NCBI GenBank assembly: GCA_947497065.1
Contig: CANMEQ010000001.1
Location: 1 to 64,000 of the forward strand
Length of the DNA: 64,000 nucleotides
Direction of reading: 5' to 3'
Source: an uncultured Paracoccaceae bacterium
GTDB lineage: Bacteria > Pseudomonadota > Alphaproteobacteria > Rhodobacterales > Rhodobacteraceae
A program made the position numbers and the translations under genes. Numbering within the stretch: position 1 is the first letter of the stretch; every line of letters begins with the position of its first letter. Below the pieces are notes generated by a model, which did no database searches, was not told the DNA's origin, and saw nothing but the letters and a program-made list of their open reading frames with translations. Of this stretch, positions 45,606-53,733 are shown piece by piece.

Positions 45606-48286
45606 TTTCGTTCAATCTGCTGATCCTTGTCTCGCTCGGGTATGTTGCGTTTTTGTTTTTGGTGGCCTTTGCGGCGGAGCGGCGTGCGGCGTCTGGCCGG
45701 TCGGCGTGGTTGCGATCGTCATCTATCTATACGTTATCGTTGAGTATTTACTGTACGGCCTGGACATTTTACGGCGCGGTTGGCTATGCGGCGCGATCGG
45801 GCCTTGAGTTTCTGACGATCTATTTGGGCCCAACGATTGTGATGATCGGCTGGTGGTGGTTTTTGCGCAAACTGGTGCGGATTGGACGATCCCAGCGTTT
45901 GACATCTATTGCGGATTTGATTTCGTCGCGGTTTGGGAAATCCACCGCGTTGGGGGTGATGGTCACGGTTTTGGCGATCGTGGGCACGACGCCCTATATC
46001 GCGTTGCAGTTGCAATCTGTGACCCAGTCCATCGGGATTTTTGCAGCCCACAGTGGGGCCGTTTGGGAAGCGGGCGATTTGAACGGGGCGGCCATGTGGG
46101 TGGCCTTTGGGTTGGCGGTGTTCACGCTGTTGTTCGGCACCCGAAATCTGGACGCGAGCGAGCGCCATCACGGGATCGTTCTGGCCATCGCGGTGGAGGC
46201 TGTGGTGAAGCTGTTTGCTTTGGTGGCCGTGGGGATTTTCGTGGTCTGGGGCGTGGCGGGCGGTGTCGGGCCGACGCTGGATTTGATTGATGCCTCGGCG
46301 CAGTCGCAATGGGCGCCGGTGCCCAGCCGCTGGGTGGGGCTGATTTTCGTGTCCGGCGCTGCGTTTTTGTGTTTGCCGCGGATGTTTCAGGTGTTGGTCG
46401 TGGAGAACGCGGATGAGCGCCATTTGAGCACCGCAGGCTGGGCGTTTCCTGCATACCTGTTGTTTATGAGCTTGTTTGTCGTGCCCATCGCCGTGGTGGG
46501 TTTGGATTTGATGCCAGCGGGGGCGAACCCGGATATGTTTGTGGTGTCTGTGCCCTTGGCCGAGGGGCGCGAGGGGCTGGCGATTTTGGCGTTTCTTGGC
46601 GGGTTTTCCTCGGCCACGTCGATGGTGATTGTGGCGACTTTGGCCTTGGCGACGATGGTCAGCAATCACATCGTGGTTCCGGGCTGGTTGAACGCGCGCA
46701 CGCCAGGGGCTGTTGTGTCTGGGGATGTGCGGGACGTTGTGGTTTTGGCGCGGCGGGTGTCGATCGGGTTGGTTTTGGCCTTGGGCTACGTGTATTTTCG
46801 GCTGTCGGGCGGGGGGGCTGCTTTGGCGGCGATTGGTTTGGTGTCGTTCACCGGTGTGATCCAGGTGTTGCCCGCCATGGTGGGCGGAGTGGTCTGGCGC
46901 GGGGCCAACCGGTGGGGCGCTGGTGCTGGATTGGTTGTTGGGTTTGTGGTGTGGGGCTGGACGCAGTTTTTACCCAGTTTCGGGGTGGATGCGGCCCTGT
47001 CGCAGGCGGTGTTTGATCATGGGCCTTTTGGGTTGGACTGGTTGCGGCCGCAGGCCTTGTTCGGGATCACGGGGATTGATCCGTTCGTGCATGCGGTGTT
47101 TTGGTCGATGTGCCTGAATGCGGGTGCATTTATGATTGTGTCGATCCTGACGTTTCCCAATCCGGTGGAGCGGTTGCAGGGCGCGCAGTTTGTCAAGATT
47201 TTCGACTATTCGTCCGGCGCGCGGTTGTGGACACAATCAGCCGCGCAGGCGGAGGATATGTTGGTGATGGCGCAGCGGATTATTGGGGGCGCGAAGGCGC
47301 AGACGCTGTTTCAGGCCGAGGCGCAGTCGCAGGGGAAGGCAGGATTTTTGCCAGATGTGACACCTGATTTTATTGGCCGGTTGGAGCGGGAATTGTCCGG
47401 GTCTGTTGGGGCGGCGACGGCCCATGCGATGATTGGTCAGCTGACCGAAGGGACCATGATTTCGGTGGATGATTTGATTGCTGTGGCCGATGAAACGGCG
47501 CAAATCATGGAGTATTCTAACAGGTTAGAAGCCAAAAGTGCCGAGCAGGAGCGCACGGCGCGGGCGTTGCGGGAGGCCAATGAAAAGCTGACGGCGCTGT
47601 CTATTCAAAAGGACGCGTTTCTGAGCCAGATCAGCCATGAATTGCGCACGCCGATGACGTCTATCCGGTCGTTTTCGGATATTTTGCGCGAGGATGATTT
47701 GGAGGATGCCTCGCGGGCGCGGTTTGCGGGGATTATCCATGATGAAAGCAACCGGTTGACGCGGTTGCTGGATGATCTGCTGGATCTGGGGGTGCTGGAA
47801 AGCGGGCAGGTCCAGCTGAATTTGGGGCATGGCACCTTGGCTGAAGTGATTGATCGCGCCGTCATGGCGGCGGGGGCGGATGGCGGGGCCTTGAAGGTGT
47901 CGCGCAGGGCTGTGAACGAGGCGGTGCCGGTGTTCACGGATTTGGAGCGGTTGACGCAGGTGTTTATCAACCTGATCAGCAATGCTGTGAAATATGCCAC
48001 TGTGCCGGAGCCTGAATTGCGGATTATTGTGCGCAGTTTGGAGGGGCGTTGTGTTGTTGATTTTTGCGACAACGGGCCGGGCGTGCCGAAAGAAAGCCAG
48101 TCGATGATTTTTGAAAAGTTTTCGCGGCTTGAGGATGCGGGCAAGGCGGGCGGTGCTGGTTTAGGGTTGGCGATTTGCCGCCAAATCATGGCCGCGTTGG
48201 GTGGAGATGTGACCTATTTGCCTGCGCAAGGGGGCGCTGCGTTTCGGGTGACCCTGCCGGAAAATGTTGAAATGGCTGCACAATAA
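45602..48286 (+). CDS. CrbS-like sensor histidine kinase with SLC5 (sodium/solute symporter) domain
   Basis: 894 residues. Residues 1-500 form about 13 helices of the SLC5/SSF type (YTLSLSIYCTAWTFYGAVGYAA, TSIADLISSRFGKSTALG). A STAC-type segment at about 545-620 follows (AQRIIGGAKAQTLFQAEAQ, ATAHAMIGQLTEG). A coiled coil and HisKA helix carry the phosphoacceptor His679 in SQISHELRTPMTSIRSF. The ATPase has N-box FINLISNAVKYA, G1 DNGPGVP and G2 GGAGLGLAICRQI. SLC5-STAC-kinases such as CrbS control acs in response to acetate. The ligand here is inferred from the nearby acs and ScfR genes. GGAGCGG precedes the ATG. Confidence 0.9.
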   Translation: MISFNLLILVSLGYVAFLFLVAFAAERRAASGRSAWLRSSSIYTLSLSIYCTAWTFYGAVGYAARSGLEFLTIYLGPTIVMIGWWWFLRKLVRIGRSQRLTSIADLISSRFGKSTALGVMVTVLAIVGTTPYIALQLQSVTQSIGIFAAHSGAVWEAGDLNGAAMWVAFGLAVFTLLFGTRNLDASERHHGIVLAIAVEAVVKLFALVAVGIFVVWGVAGGVGPTLDLIDASAQSQWAPVPSRWVGLIFVSGAAFLCLPRMFQVLVVENADERHLSTAGWAFPAYLLFMSLFVVPIAVVGLDLMPAGANPDMFVVSVPLAEGREGLAILAFLGGFSSATSMVIVATLALATMVSNHIVVPGWLNARTPGAVVSGDVRDVVVLARRVSIGLVLALGYVYFRLSGGGAALAAIGLVSFTGVIQVLPAMVGGVVWRGANRWGAGAGLVVGFVVWGWTQFLPSFGVDAALSQAVFDHGPFGLDWLRPQALFGITGIDPFVHAVFWSMCLNAGAFMIVSILTFPNPVERLQGAQFVKIFDYSSGARLWTQSAAQAEDMLVMAQRIIGGAKAQTLFQAEAQSQGKAGFLPDVTPDFIGRLERELSGSVGAATAHAMIGQLTEGTMISVDDLIAVADETAQIMEYSNRLEAKSAEQERTARALREANEKLTALSIQKDAFLSQISHELRTPMTSIRSFSDILREDDLEDASRARFAGIIHDESNRLTRLLDDLLDLGVLESGQVQLNLGHGTLAEVIDRAVMAAGADGGALKVSRRAVNEAVPVFTDLERLTQVFINLISNAVKYATVPEPELRIIVRSLEGRCVVDFCDNGPGVPKESQSMIFEKFSRLEDAGKAGGAGLGLAICRQIMAALGGDVTYLPAQGGAAFRVTLPENVEMAAQ

Positions 48287-48357
48287 TCTCCGCGTTAGCA
48301 GGTTGGTAAGGCTTTGCGGGCTACAGATGGGTATGGTCTGTGATTTGAGCATTTAGG

Positions 48358-49329
48358 ATGGATGCAATTAACCCTGTTTTAGCCCGTAAATTGGGCCAGC
48401 CCGTGGCCGAGGATGCGCACGGAGAGGTGATTTCGCCAACGCGAATAATGCGTCGTGCTGTGGCGCGTGCGGCGGATCAGGCTGTGGGATTGTCCGCATC
48501 GGTTTTGGGCATTGAGGCTGAGACGAGCAGTGCGGAAGCTTTGGTTGATGACGGTCCTGAGGGCTGGGTCGTGCTGGGCTTGCGGAGCAACAATGAGGCC
48601 GGGCTGCGAGGGGTGTTTTTGATCGACCCTGTGTTTCGGTCGGCCTTGGTGGAAATGCAAACGATGGGGAGCCTATTGCCTGCCCCTGCAGAGCAACGCG
48701 CCGTGACTGGAACCGATGCGACGTTGACTGTTCCGTTTGCGAGCAGGCTTTTGCAGGAGCTGGACGAGACCGGGTTTGCCGCGCAAGGCGTGCAAATGGG
48801 CGGTTTGGATATTGGTGCCTTTGCCGATTTGCGCACGGCAGGCTTGGTTTTGGGCCAAGGCAATTATCACTACTGGCGTGTGACGTTGCAGATTGGCGGC
48901 AGCGACGCGCAGGGCGAGATTATGATCGCGGTGCGGCCTGATGAGGTGGTGGTTGAGGAACCGGTGCTGGTGTCGGACGGCTGGAGACGCCAATTTCAAA
49001 ACACGGTGTGTGCGGCGCCCGCCGAATTGGATGCGGTTTTGGCCACGTTCAAAATGCCGATGTCAAAAGTTGAAGCGTTTACGGTTGGTCAGGTTGTGTC
49101 GCTGGCGGGGACGACTGTGGGGTCGGTGACCTTGGCGGGGCCAGATGGTGTTGGCGTCGCCAGTGCCCGATTGGGGCAGGTGGCCGGTAAGCGGGCGGTG
49201 CGCATTGAGGCGCATTCGGTTGAATTGCAGGATGTTGCTTCGGTTTTAGCAGCGACGGGAGCGGCTCCGCCGGCGGCTGAAGAGGCGCGCGAGGAAGTTA
49301 TTGAACACCAAGCTGTTTCAGCGGGGTGA
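48358..49329 (+). CDS. Orphan FliM/FliN-type (SpoA domain) protein
   Basis: 323 residues. N-terminus MDAINPVLARKLGQ with little FliM likeness. The middle is acidic alpha/beta, recalling the CheC-like core of FliM (GWVVLGLRSNNEAGLRGVFLIDPVF, QLQIGGSDAQGEIMIAVRP-like region). The C-terminal 70 residues (PMSKVEAFTVGQVVSLAGTTVGSVTLAG through GKRAVRIEA) form a SpoA fold as in FliM, FliN and SctQ. FliM uses an N-terminal CheY-binding peptide (LSQxEIDxLL); it is not visible here. No flagellar gene lies nearby. It follows the kinase by 71 bases and may belong to its transcription unit. Confidence 0.75.
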   Translation: MDAINPVLARKLGQPVAEDAHGEVISPTRIMRRAVARAADQAVGLSASVLGIEAETSSAEALVDDGPEGWVVLGLRSNNEAGLRGVFLIDPVFRSALVEMQTMGSLLPAPAEQRAVTGTDATLTVPFASRLLQELDETGFAAQGVQMGGLDIGAFADLRTAGLVLGQGNYHYWRVTLQIGGSDAQGEIMIAVRPDEVVVEEPVLVSDGWRRQFQNTVCAAPAELDAVLATFKMPMSKVEAFTVGQVVSLAGTTVGSVTLAGPDGVGVASARLGQVAGKRAVRIEAHSVELQDVASVLAATGAAPPAAEEAREEVIEHQAVSAG

Positions 49330-49857
49330 GGTGCAATTGGTGCCAGGCAGCTTTCGGTGAGAGCAACGGGTGGTGTTGGCTCAGGTGTGATGGGTTTTCG
49401 CACTAGGACGCCGGTGGTTTAGGGCGTGAAAATAGCGCGTGCGGTTTGTGCGGTGCAGGGGATAGGGCCGCGAGGGATAGGTTGAGGTGAGAGACGTTTT
49501 TTATGTGATGAGCTTTGTAGGAGTGGCGTTTGCCGCGGTCGTCTGGGGCGGCGGTTTGATTTTGTATTGACGGTCCCGAGGTTTCGGCCGTGTTCTGCAA
49601 AGGTTTGATGTGATGCGTTGAGGATAGGCGGCGAGCGCGTAGGCGTATTTACGGGCGGGTTTGGGCCGCGCGTGTGTGGGGCTGCTACGTTTGCCGACGT
49701 GTTTTCGCGTGTTTAGAGCTGGAGGCTGACCATATCGGTCTGCATGGTCGACCACTGGTCGGGACAATGATGAAAAGAGACGACGATGATAGGAGCCGAT
49801 CAGAAACGGGCCTGTTAAGGCATGCGCAGATGATTGGTTCTGGTCGGAACTGCCGCT
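49330..49857. other. Gap with no confident gene
   Basis: 528 bases between the FliM-like and DUF442 genes. The base composition continues the G-rich plus-strand style of the preceding genes, which may mean a decayed gene. The only candidate is a 27-codon ORF at 49487. No terminator, tRNA or repeat was seen. Confidence 0.5.
49487..49570 (+). CDS. Candidate 27-residue membrane microprotein
   Basis: A GTG-start ORF encodes VRDVFYVMSFVGVAFAAVVW and then GGGLILY: one hydrophobic helix with a charged N-terminus. An internal ATG at 49508 would give 20 residues. GAGGG is about 10 bases upstream of the GTG. Too short for family assignment; may be chance. Confidence 0.25.
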   Translation: MRDVFYVMSFVGVAFAAVVWGGGLILY

Positions 49858-50325
49858 TTAAGACTGGGCGTTGGCCAAAGCTTGAAGTTGGCCGTGCATC
49901 GCGGTGAGGTCGTAGCCTTGGGCCGAGGCGGCGTTGACGATGATATCCGCGTCCGGTGTGCCTGTTTCGCAGACTTTTTGGCCCATCGTTTCGCCCATGG
50001 CCTGGGCCATCGCCCACACGATTGTGCAGCGGGTGCCGGAGGCGCAATAGGCAAAGACGGGTCCGTCAGACGCGTCGCAGGCTTCGGCTTGGGCTTTCGC
50101 CAAGTCGGGCCCGAGAGAGCTGTGCACGATGGGCAAAACCACATATTTCAGGCCAGCGGCTTCAGCGGCTTGCGCCATGACATCTGCCTGATGAGAGGGT
50201 GGAATTTCCGAGCATGGCCGGTTGTTGATCAACGTGGTGAAGCCAGCCGCGGCGATGGCGGGCACGTCTTCGGGGTCGATCTGCGGGGACACGGCGTAGC
50301 GGGCTGTCAAAGGGCGAATATCCAT
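49858..50325 (-). CDS. DUF442 / TIGR01244-type phosphatase-like (Blh N-domain) protein
   Basis: 155 residues. Tyrosine-phosphatase-like fold with MDIRPLTARYAVSPQIDPEDVPAIAAAGF-type start, TLINNRPCSEIPPSHQ, and a Cys-Arg loop YCASGTRCTIVWA where Cys is followed after four residues by Arg. In Blh proteins this domain is fused to a sulfur dioxygenase; here it is alone. The ATG at 50325 has AAGG upstream; the frame opens 36 codons earlier but would run into the divergent gene's promoter. Divergence from a BigR/SqrR-type repressor points to sulfide or persulfide metabolism. Confidence 0.88.
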   Translation of the reverse strand: MDIRPLTARYAVSPQIDPEDVPAIAAAGFTTLINNRPCSEIPPSHQADVMAQAAEAAGLKYVVLPIVHSSLGPDLAKAQAEACDASDGPVFAYCASGTRCTIVWAMAQAMGETMGQKVCETGTPDADIIVNAASAQGYDLTAMHGQLQALANAQS

Positions 50326-50359
50326 AGGGCCTTTTAGAACGCAACGGCACGCGGGTCTA

Positions 50360-50385
50360 GTGATGTCGTTCGCTTGAAACGTCAC
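50360..50385. promoter_or_regulatory. Imperfect inverted repeat between DUF442 gene and bigR-like gene
   Basis: GTGATG and CGTCAC arms (5 of 6 pairs) flank a 14-base centre containing GTTCGCTTGAAAC. Location 22 bases before the repressor gene and 34 before the divergent gene fits an operator. It is weak as a palindrome. Confidence 0.3.
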
Positions 50386-50407
50386 AATTGTGTTGTTAGC
50401 CTCGGGC

Positions 50408-50755
50408 ATGGACATAAATATGAAACCTGTCAAAGGCTTAGACGTGAAGAGTATGGAACCTGCTGCGATGGATGCCGCAGCGCAGGAGGCGTCTGGCGTT
50501 TTGAAGATGCTGTCGAACCCGCAACGGTTGGTTTTGTTGTGTGCCTTGGTGAACGGGGAGCGCAGTGTGGGAGAGTTGGTCGAGGCTTTGGGTGCGTCGC
50601 AGTCTTACGTGTCGAACCAACTGGCGAAGCTGCGCGCGGAGGGCCTTGTTTCGGCCACGCGAGAGGGCCGGATCATGCGGTATTCTTTGTCAGATCCCCG
50701 TGTAACGCCCATTTTAGAGCGACTTTACGAGGTTTTTTGCGGCGAGCCTGGGTGA
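50408..50755 (+). CDS. ArsR-family repressor, BigR/SqrR persulfide-sensor type
   Basis: 115 residues. Winged helix with MLSNPQRLVLLCALVNGERSVGELVEALGASQSYVSNQLAKLRAEGLV. Two cysteines are placed as in BigR and SqrR: one in helix 2 (VLLCAL, near residue 48) and one near the C-terminus (YEVFCGEPG, near 111). In those proteins they form a tetrasulfide when persulfides rise and the repressor leaves DNA. The start is uncertain among 50408 (ATG), 50420 (ATG) and upstream TTG; none has a strong ribosome site. Likely controls the divergent DUF442 gene. Confidence 0.88.
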   Translation: MDINMKPVKGLDVKSMEPAAMDAAAQEASGVLKMLSNPQRLVLLCALVNGERSVGELVEALGASQSYVSNQLAKLRAEGLVSATREGRIMRYSLSDPRVTPILERLYEVFCGEPG

Positions 50756-50849
50756 AACCCAAGTTTGCCTTTTCCTTTGGGTCAAGTGACGCCATTCTGT
50801 TTCATAGCAAGGGCTGCGTGGGTGCGGCCGTTTGGGCGAGGGGACAGAC

Positions 50850-52178
50850 ATGGCACGGTTGGTGCGGTTTCGAGTTTTAGACGGAATTGCTGTTATTACG
50901 TTGGATGCCCCGCCGCTGAACGCGTTGACGACGGCGTTGCGGGCCGGTTTGTGGGATGTGTTTCAACGGATCGGGGCCAATGATGATGTTGAAGCCGTGG
51001 TGCTGACCGCATCGGGGGCGATGTTTTCCGCCGGTGGTGATATTTCAGAGTTTGAGGGCGAGGTGGGCCAGCCGAGTTTGGGCCAGCTGTGCGATGCGAT
51101 TGAGCTCTGTCCGAAGCCTGTGGTTGCGGCGGCGTTTGGGCAAGCCTTGGGGGGCGGGGCCGAGCTGTTGTTGGCGGCCCATTACCGGTTGGTTGCGCCG
51201 AAAACGCGGATTGGTTTGCCGGAAGTTGTTTTGGGGTTGGTGCCGAGTGCCGGGGGCACGCAGCGCTTGCCGCGACTGATTGGGCCGGATTTGGCTTTGC
51301 AGATGATGTTGTCGTCGAATTCGGTCGAGCCGGATGTTGGTAAGAAGATCGGTTTGATTGACGGGGTGGTTGAGGGGGATTTGACCTCTGGTGCGGTGAC
51401 GTTTGCCCGTGCGTTGGTGGCGCAGGGCAAGGGGCCGCGCCCGACACGGGCCAACCGGTCGCAGTTTACAGATGGGCGTGCCTTTGCGGCGAGCATTGCG
51501 AGTGCGCGGGCGTCTTTGGGGCGCAACCCGCAGCATGCGCCGGATCGGATTTTGGATTGTGTTGAGGCGGCGGCATTGTTGCCGTTTGAGGCAGGACTGG
51601 AGTTTGAGGCGGATGCCTTTGCACGATGTTTGGCGCATCCGCAATCTCAGGCATTTCGCCATGTTTTCCAGGCGGAGCGACGGATTGATAGCGCGTTGTT
51701 GGAGCGCGAAGGGGCGAAGTTTGTGCCGGTGGTGCCCATGGGCAAGGTGGTTGTGCGCCGCCTAAAAGATCGCATGGTTGCGGCGGCAGAGCAGATTGTG
51801 GCTGCGGGCGCATCGCAGGCGGATGTGGATGCGGCTATGGTTGAGTATGGGTTTCGGCGGGGTGCGTTTGGCACACAGCCGGAGCCTGCGGCCAATTCGG
51901 CCATTCAGCGTAAAATCATCGCAGCATTGGTGGCAGAAGGGGGCTTGTGTGTGGATCAAGGCGCGGTTCAACGCCCTGCGGATGTTGATGTTTTGGCGAT
52001 CCACGGGATCGGCTTTCCGCGTCGCAAGGGTGGGCCGATGCGGGCCGCTCAAACGGAAGGTTTGTTGAGCTTGCGCAATGACATGCGCGTTTGGGCCGAG
52101 GACAGTGAGGTTTGGGCTGTGCCCGAGACATTGGACGCGGCTGTGAAGGTTGCGGCCGGATTTGACGCGATCAAATAG
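50850..52178 (+). CDS. FadJ-like protein: enoyl-CoA hydratase joined to C-terminal dehydrogenase lobes, NAD domain missing
   Basis: 442 residues, against about 700 for FadJ/FadB. Residues 1-190 are an intact crotonase domain (FSAGGDISEFE oxyanion loop, GGGAELLLA and GLPEVVLGLVPSAGG with both catalytic Glu positions). The linker helix follows (ILDCVEAAALLPFEAGLEFE). Past AERRIDSALLEREG the sequence goes straight to VVVRRLKDRMVAAAEQIVAAGASQADVDAAM-like dehydrogenase C-terminal helices and DVLAIHGIGFPRRKGGPMRAA. The Rossmann domain with GxGxxG and the catalytic His is absent. Hydratase activity is plausible; dehydrogenase is not. AGGGG precedes the ATG at 50850. Confidence 0.85.
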   Translation: MARLVRFRVLDGIAVITLDAPPLNALTTALRAGLWDVFQRIGANDDVEAVVLTASGAMFSAGGDISEFEGEVGQPSLGQLCDAIELCPKPVVAAAFGQALGGGAELLLAAHYRLVAPKTRIGLPEVVLGLVPSAGGTQRLPRLIGPDLALQMMLSSNSVEPDVGKKIGLIDGVVEGDLTSGAVTFARALVAQGKGPRPTRANRSQFTDGRAFAASIASARASLGRNPQHAPDRILDCVEAAALLPFEAGLEFEADAFARCLAHPQSQAFRHVFQAERRIDSALLEREGAKFVPVVPMGKVVVRRLKDRMVAAAEQIVAAGASQADVDAAMVEYGFRRGAFGTQPEPAANSAIQRKIIAALVAEGGLCVDQGAVQRPADVDVLAIHGIGFPRRKGGPMRAAQTEGLLSLRNDMRVWAEDSEVWAVPETLDAAVKVAAGFDAIK

Positions 52179-52223
52179 CGCGGTTTTGGCGGGCGCTGTT
52201 TGGTGCCGGATTAGGGCGCCGAG

Positions 52224-52442
52224 TTAGGGCGCCAAGATCACGCCCACGACCACGCACATCAAGCCGATCACAGAGACGAAGAAAGACCCCAAATTGAGGG
52301 GCATGGCGGCCTGAATGCGGGCTTTCAATTCGTCATCGTCTTTTGCGGTGGCTTTCGCGCGGCGCACCTGAATGACGCTGAGGATGATGCCAACGATCCC
52401 AATGAGGGAAATGCCTGCGCCGACGTAAATCAGAAATTCCAT
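52224..52442 (-). CDS. Small two-helix membrane protein
   Basis: 72 residues: helix FLIYVGAGISLIGIVGIILSVIQV, a charged loop (RRAKATAKDDDELKARIQ), then helix SFFVSVIGLMCVVVGVILAP. Hypothetical, but the charged-loop hairpin is conserved-looking and GGAGACGAAC precedes the ATG. The plus-strand stretch antisense to it has no competing gene. Function unknown. Confidence 0.8.
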   Translation of the reverse strand: MEFLIYVGAGISLIGIVGIILSVIQVRRAKATAKDDDELKARIQAAMPLNLGSFFVSVIGLMCVVVGVILAP

Positions 52443-52570
52443 GTTCGTCTCCGTTTTGCTGCAAATCGCCTAACCTGAGTTGTGCGGGCGCGCAAGCGCT
52501 TGCCCAGCGGCGCGGGGGCGGTTAGGGAAGGGGCCGAACATAGGCATGAGCATAGCCAGAGGAATTGAAA

Positions 52571-52828
52571 ATGTCCGAGACGAGCACAGATACCAGCTAC
52601 CGCGTTACCGCTGACGAACTGCGTCAATTTATTGAACGTATTGAACGTTTGGATGCGGAGAAAAAGGACATCGCGGAACAGCAAAAAGAGGTGATGGCGG
52701 AAGCCAAGGGCCGTGGGTATGACACCAAGGTCATGCGCAAGTTGATCGCGCTGCGCAAACGTGACGATAACGACATCGCGGAAGAAGAAGCGGTGTTGGA
52801 AATGTACAAAGAAGCTTTGGGCATGTGA
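52571..52828 (+). CDS. gapR: GapR family DNA-binding protein (DUF2312)
   Basis: 85 residues, coiled-coil and highly charged. VTADELRQFIERIERLDAEKKDIAEQQKEVMAEAKGRGYDTKVMRKLIALRKRDDN-like pattern matches Caulobacter GapR, which clamps overtwisted DNA ahead of replication and transcription and is widespread in alphaproteobacteria. AGAGGA lies 8 bases before the ATG at 52571; an upstream TTG is two codons earlier. It stands alone, convergent with the PhzF-like gene. Confidence 0.94.
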   Translation: MSETSTDTSYRVTADELRQFIERIERLDAEKKDIAEQQKEVMAEAKGRGYDTKVMRKLIALRKRDDNDIAEEEAVLEMYKEALGM

Positions 52829-52860
52829 TCTGCGCCAAGGCACCGGGATTTGGCCAAAGG

Positions 52861-53733
52861 TCAGAGCGAAACGGTGCCTTGGATGAGGATGTTTGTATGG
52901 CCGCCGATGCGGATTGGCCCTGAACTGGGATCGGCCGCAGTTGGGATGACGTGCACGCGGCCCGTGCGCCCAATGCAGGTGCCTTGGGCAACGGTGTAGC
53001 TGGTTTCTGTCCGCCGCTGTGATTGCAGCCAATGGGCCAGTGCCGCGTTGAGGGACCCTGTTATTGGGTCTTCGAGGAGCGCGGGGCCCATATCGAACAT
53101 GCGCACTTCGAATGCGGTTTCACCCTGCGCGTGGGGGCCGATGAGGCCAACGGCATAAGTGTTGCAAAGTGCGGCTGCGCTGAGATCAACCGCGAGCACA
53201 TCTTGCGCGGTTTTGAGTTCAAAAACATGCCAATCTGGGCCGTTGTTCAAAACGGCGGACCCCGTGATCTGGGCAGGGTCGAGGTTTAGAGCCGCGATGA
53301 TATCCGATTGGACGTTTTTGGGCATGGCGGTGATGGCTGTGGGCGGCGCGATGAAGGCCGGTGTTTGGCCTGTCAGGTCGATCTCGATGAGGCCCACCCC
53401 ACAGTTTTGACGGATGAGCCCGGCCTGTTTCGGGCTGTTGCCAGCGGCCAGCCAGCAGGTGGCCGTGCCCAGGGTGGGGTGGCCCGCGAAGGGCAATTCG
53501 CGCGACGCTGTGAAAATACGAATGTCGTAGTCTGCGGCGGAATCCGTTGGGGGGCAGACGAAGGTGGTTTCGGCCAGATTGGTCCAGCGGGCGAAGGCCT
53601 GCATTTGATCATCGGAAAGATCGGCCCCGTCGAGCACCACCGCCAAGCCGTTGCCGCCCGTGGGGGTCGTGCTGAAGACGTCACATTGCATGAAGGGCCG
53701 AATGCGGGGCTGGGCGGCTGGGCTATGGGGCAA
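52861..53733 (-). CDS. PhzF family isomerase/epimerase-like protein
   Basis: 290 residues. Diaminopimelate-epimerase fold in two lobes. Seen: CDVFSTTPTGGNGLAVVLD, NLAETTFVCPP (catalytic Glu of PhzF), ELPFAGHPTLGTA and the second-lobe RMFDMGPALLEDPITGSLNAALAHWL. Relatives isomerise small organic acids; only a few make phenazines, and no phenazine genes are nearby. The start is uncertain: TTG at 53733 overlaps the previous stop by 11 bases (coupling), ATG at 53691 would begin just before CDVF. Function beyond the fold is unknown. Confidence 0.9.
   Translation of the reverse strand: MPHSPAAQPRIRPFMQCDVFSTTPTGGNGLAVVLDGADLSDDQMQAFARWTNLAETTFVCPPTDSAADYDIRIFTASRELPFAGHPTLGTATCWLAAGNSPKQAGLIRQNCGVGLIEIDLTGQTPAFIAPPTAITAMPKNVQSDIIAALNLDPAQITGSAVLNNGPDWHVFELKTAQDVLAVDLSAAALCNTYAVGLIGPHAQGETAFEVRMFDMGPALLEDPITGSLNAALAHWLQSQRRTETSYTVAQGTCIGRTGRVHVIPTAADPSSGPIRIGGHTNILIQGTVSL

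Noticed and set aside
52861-53733. Phenazine biosynthesis
   Set aside because: Only a PhzF-type fold is present; no other phenazine genes lie nearby and most PhzF relatives have other roles.
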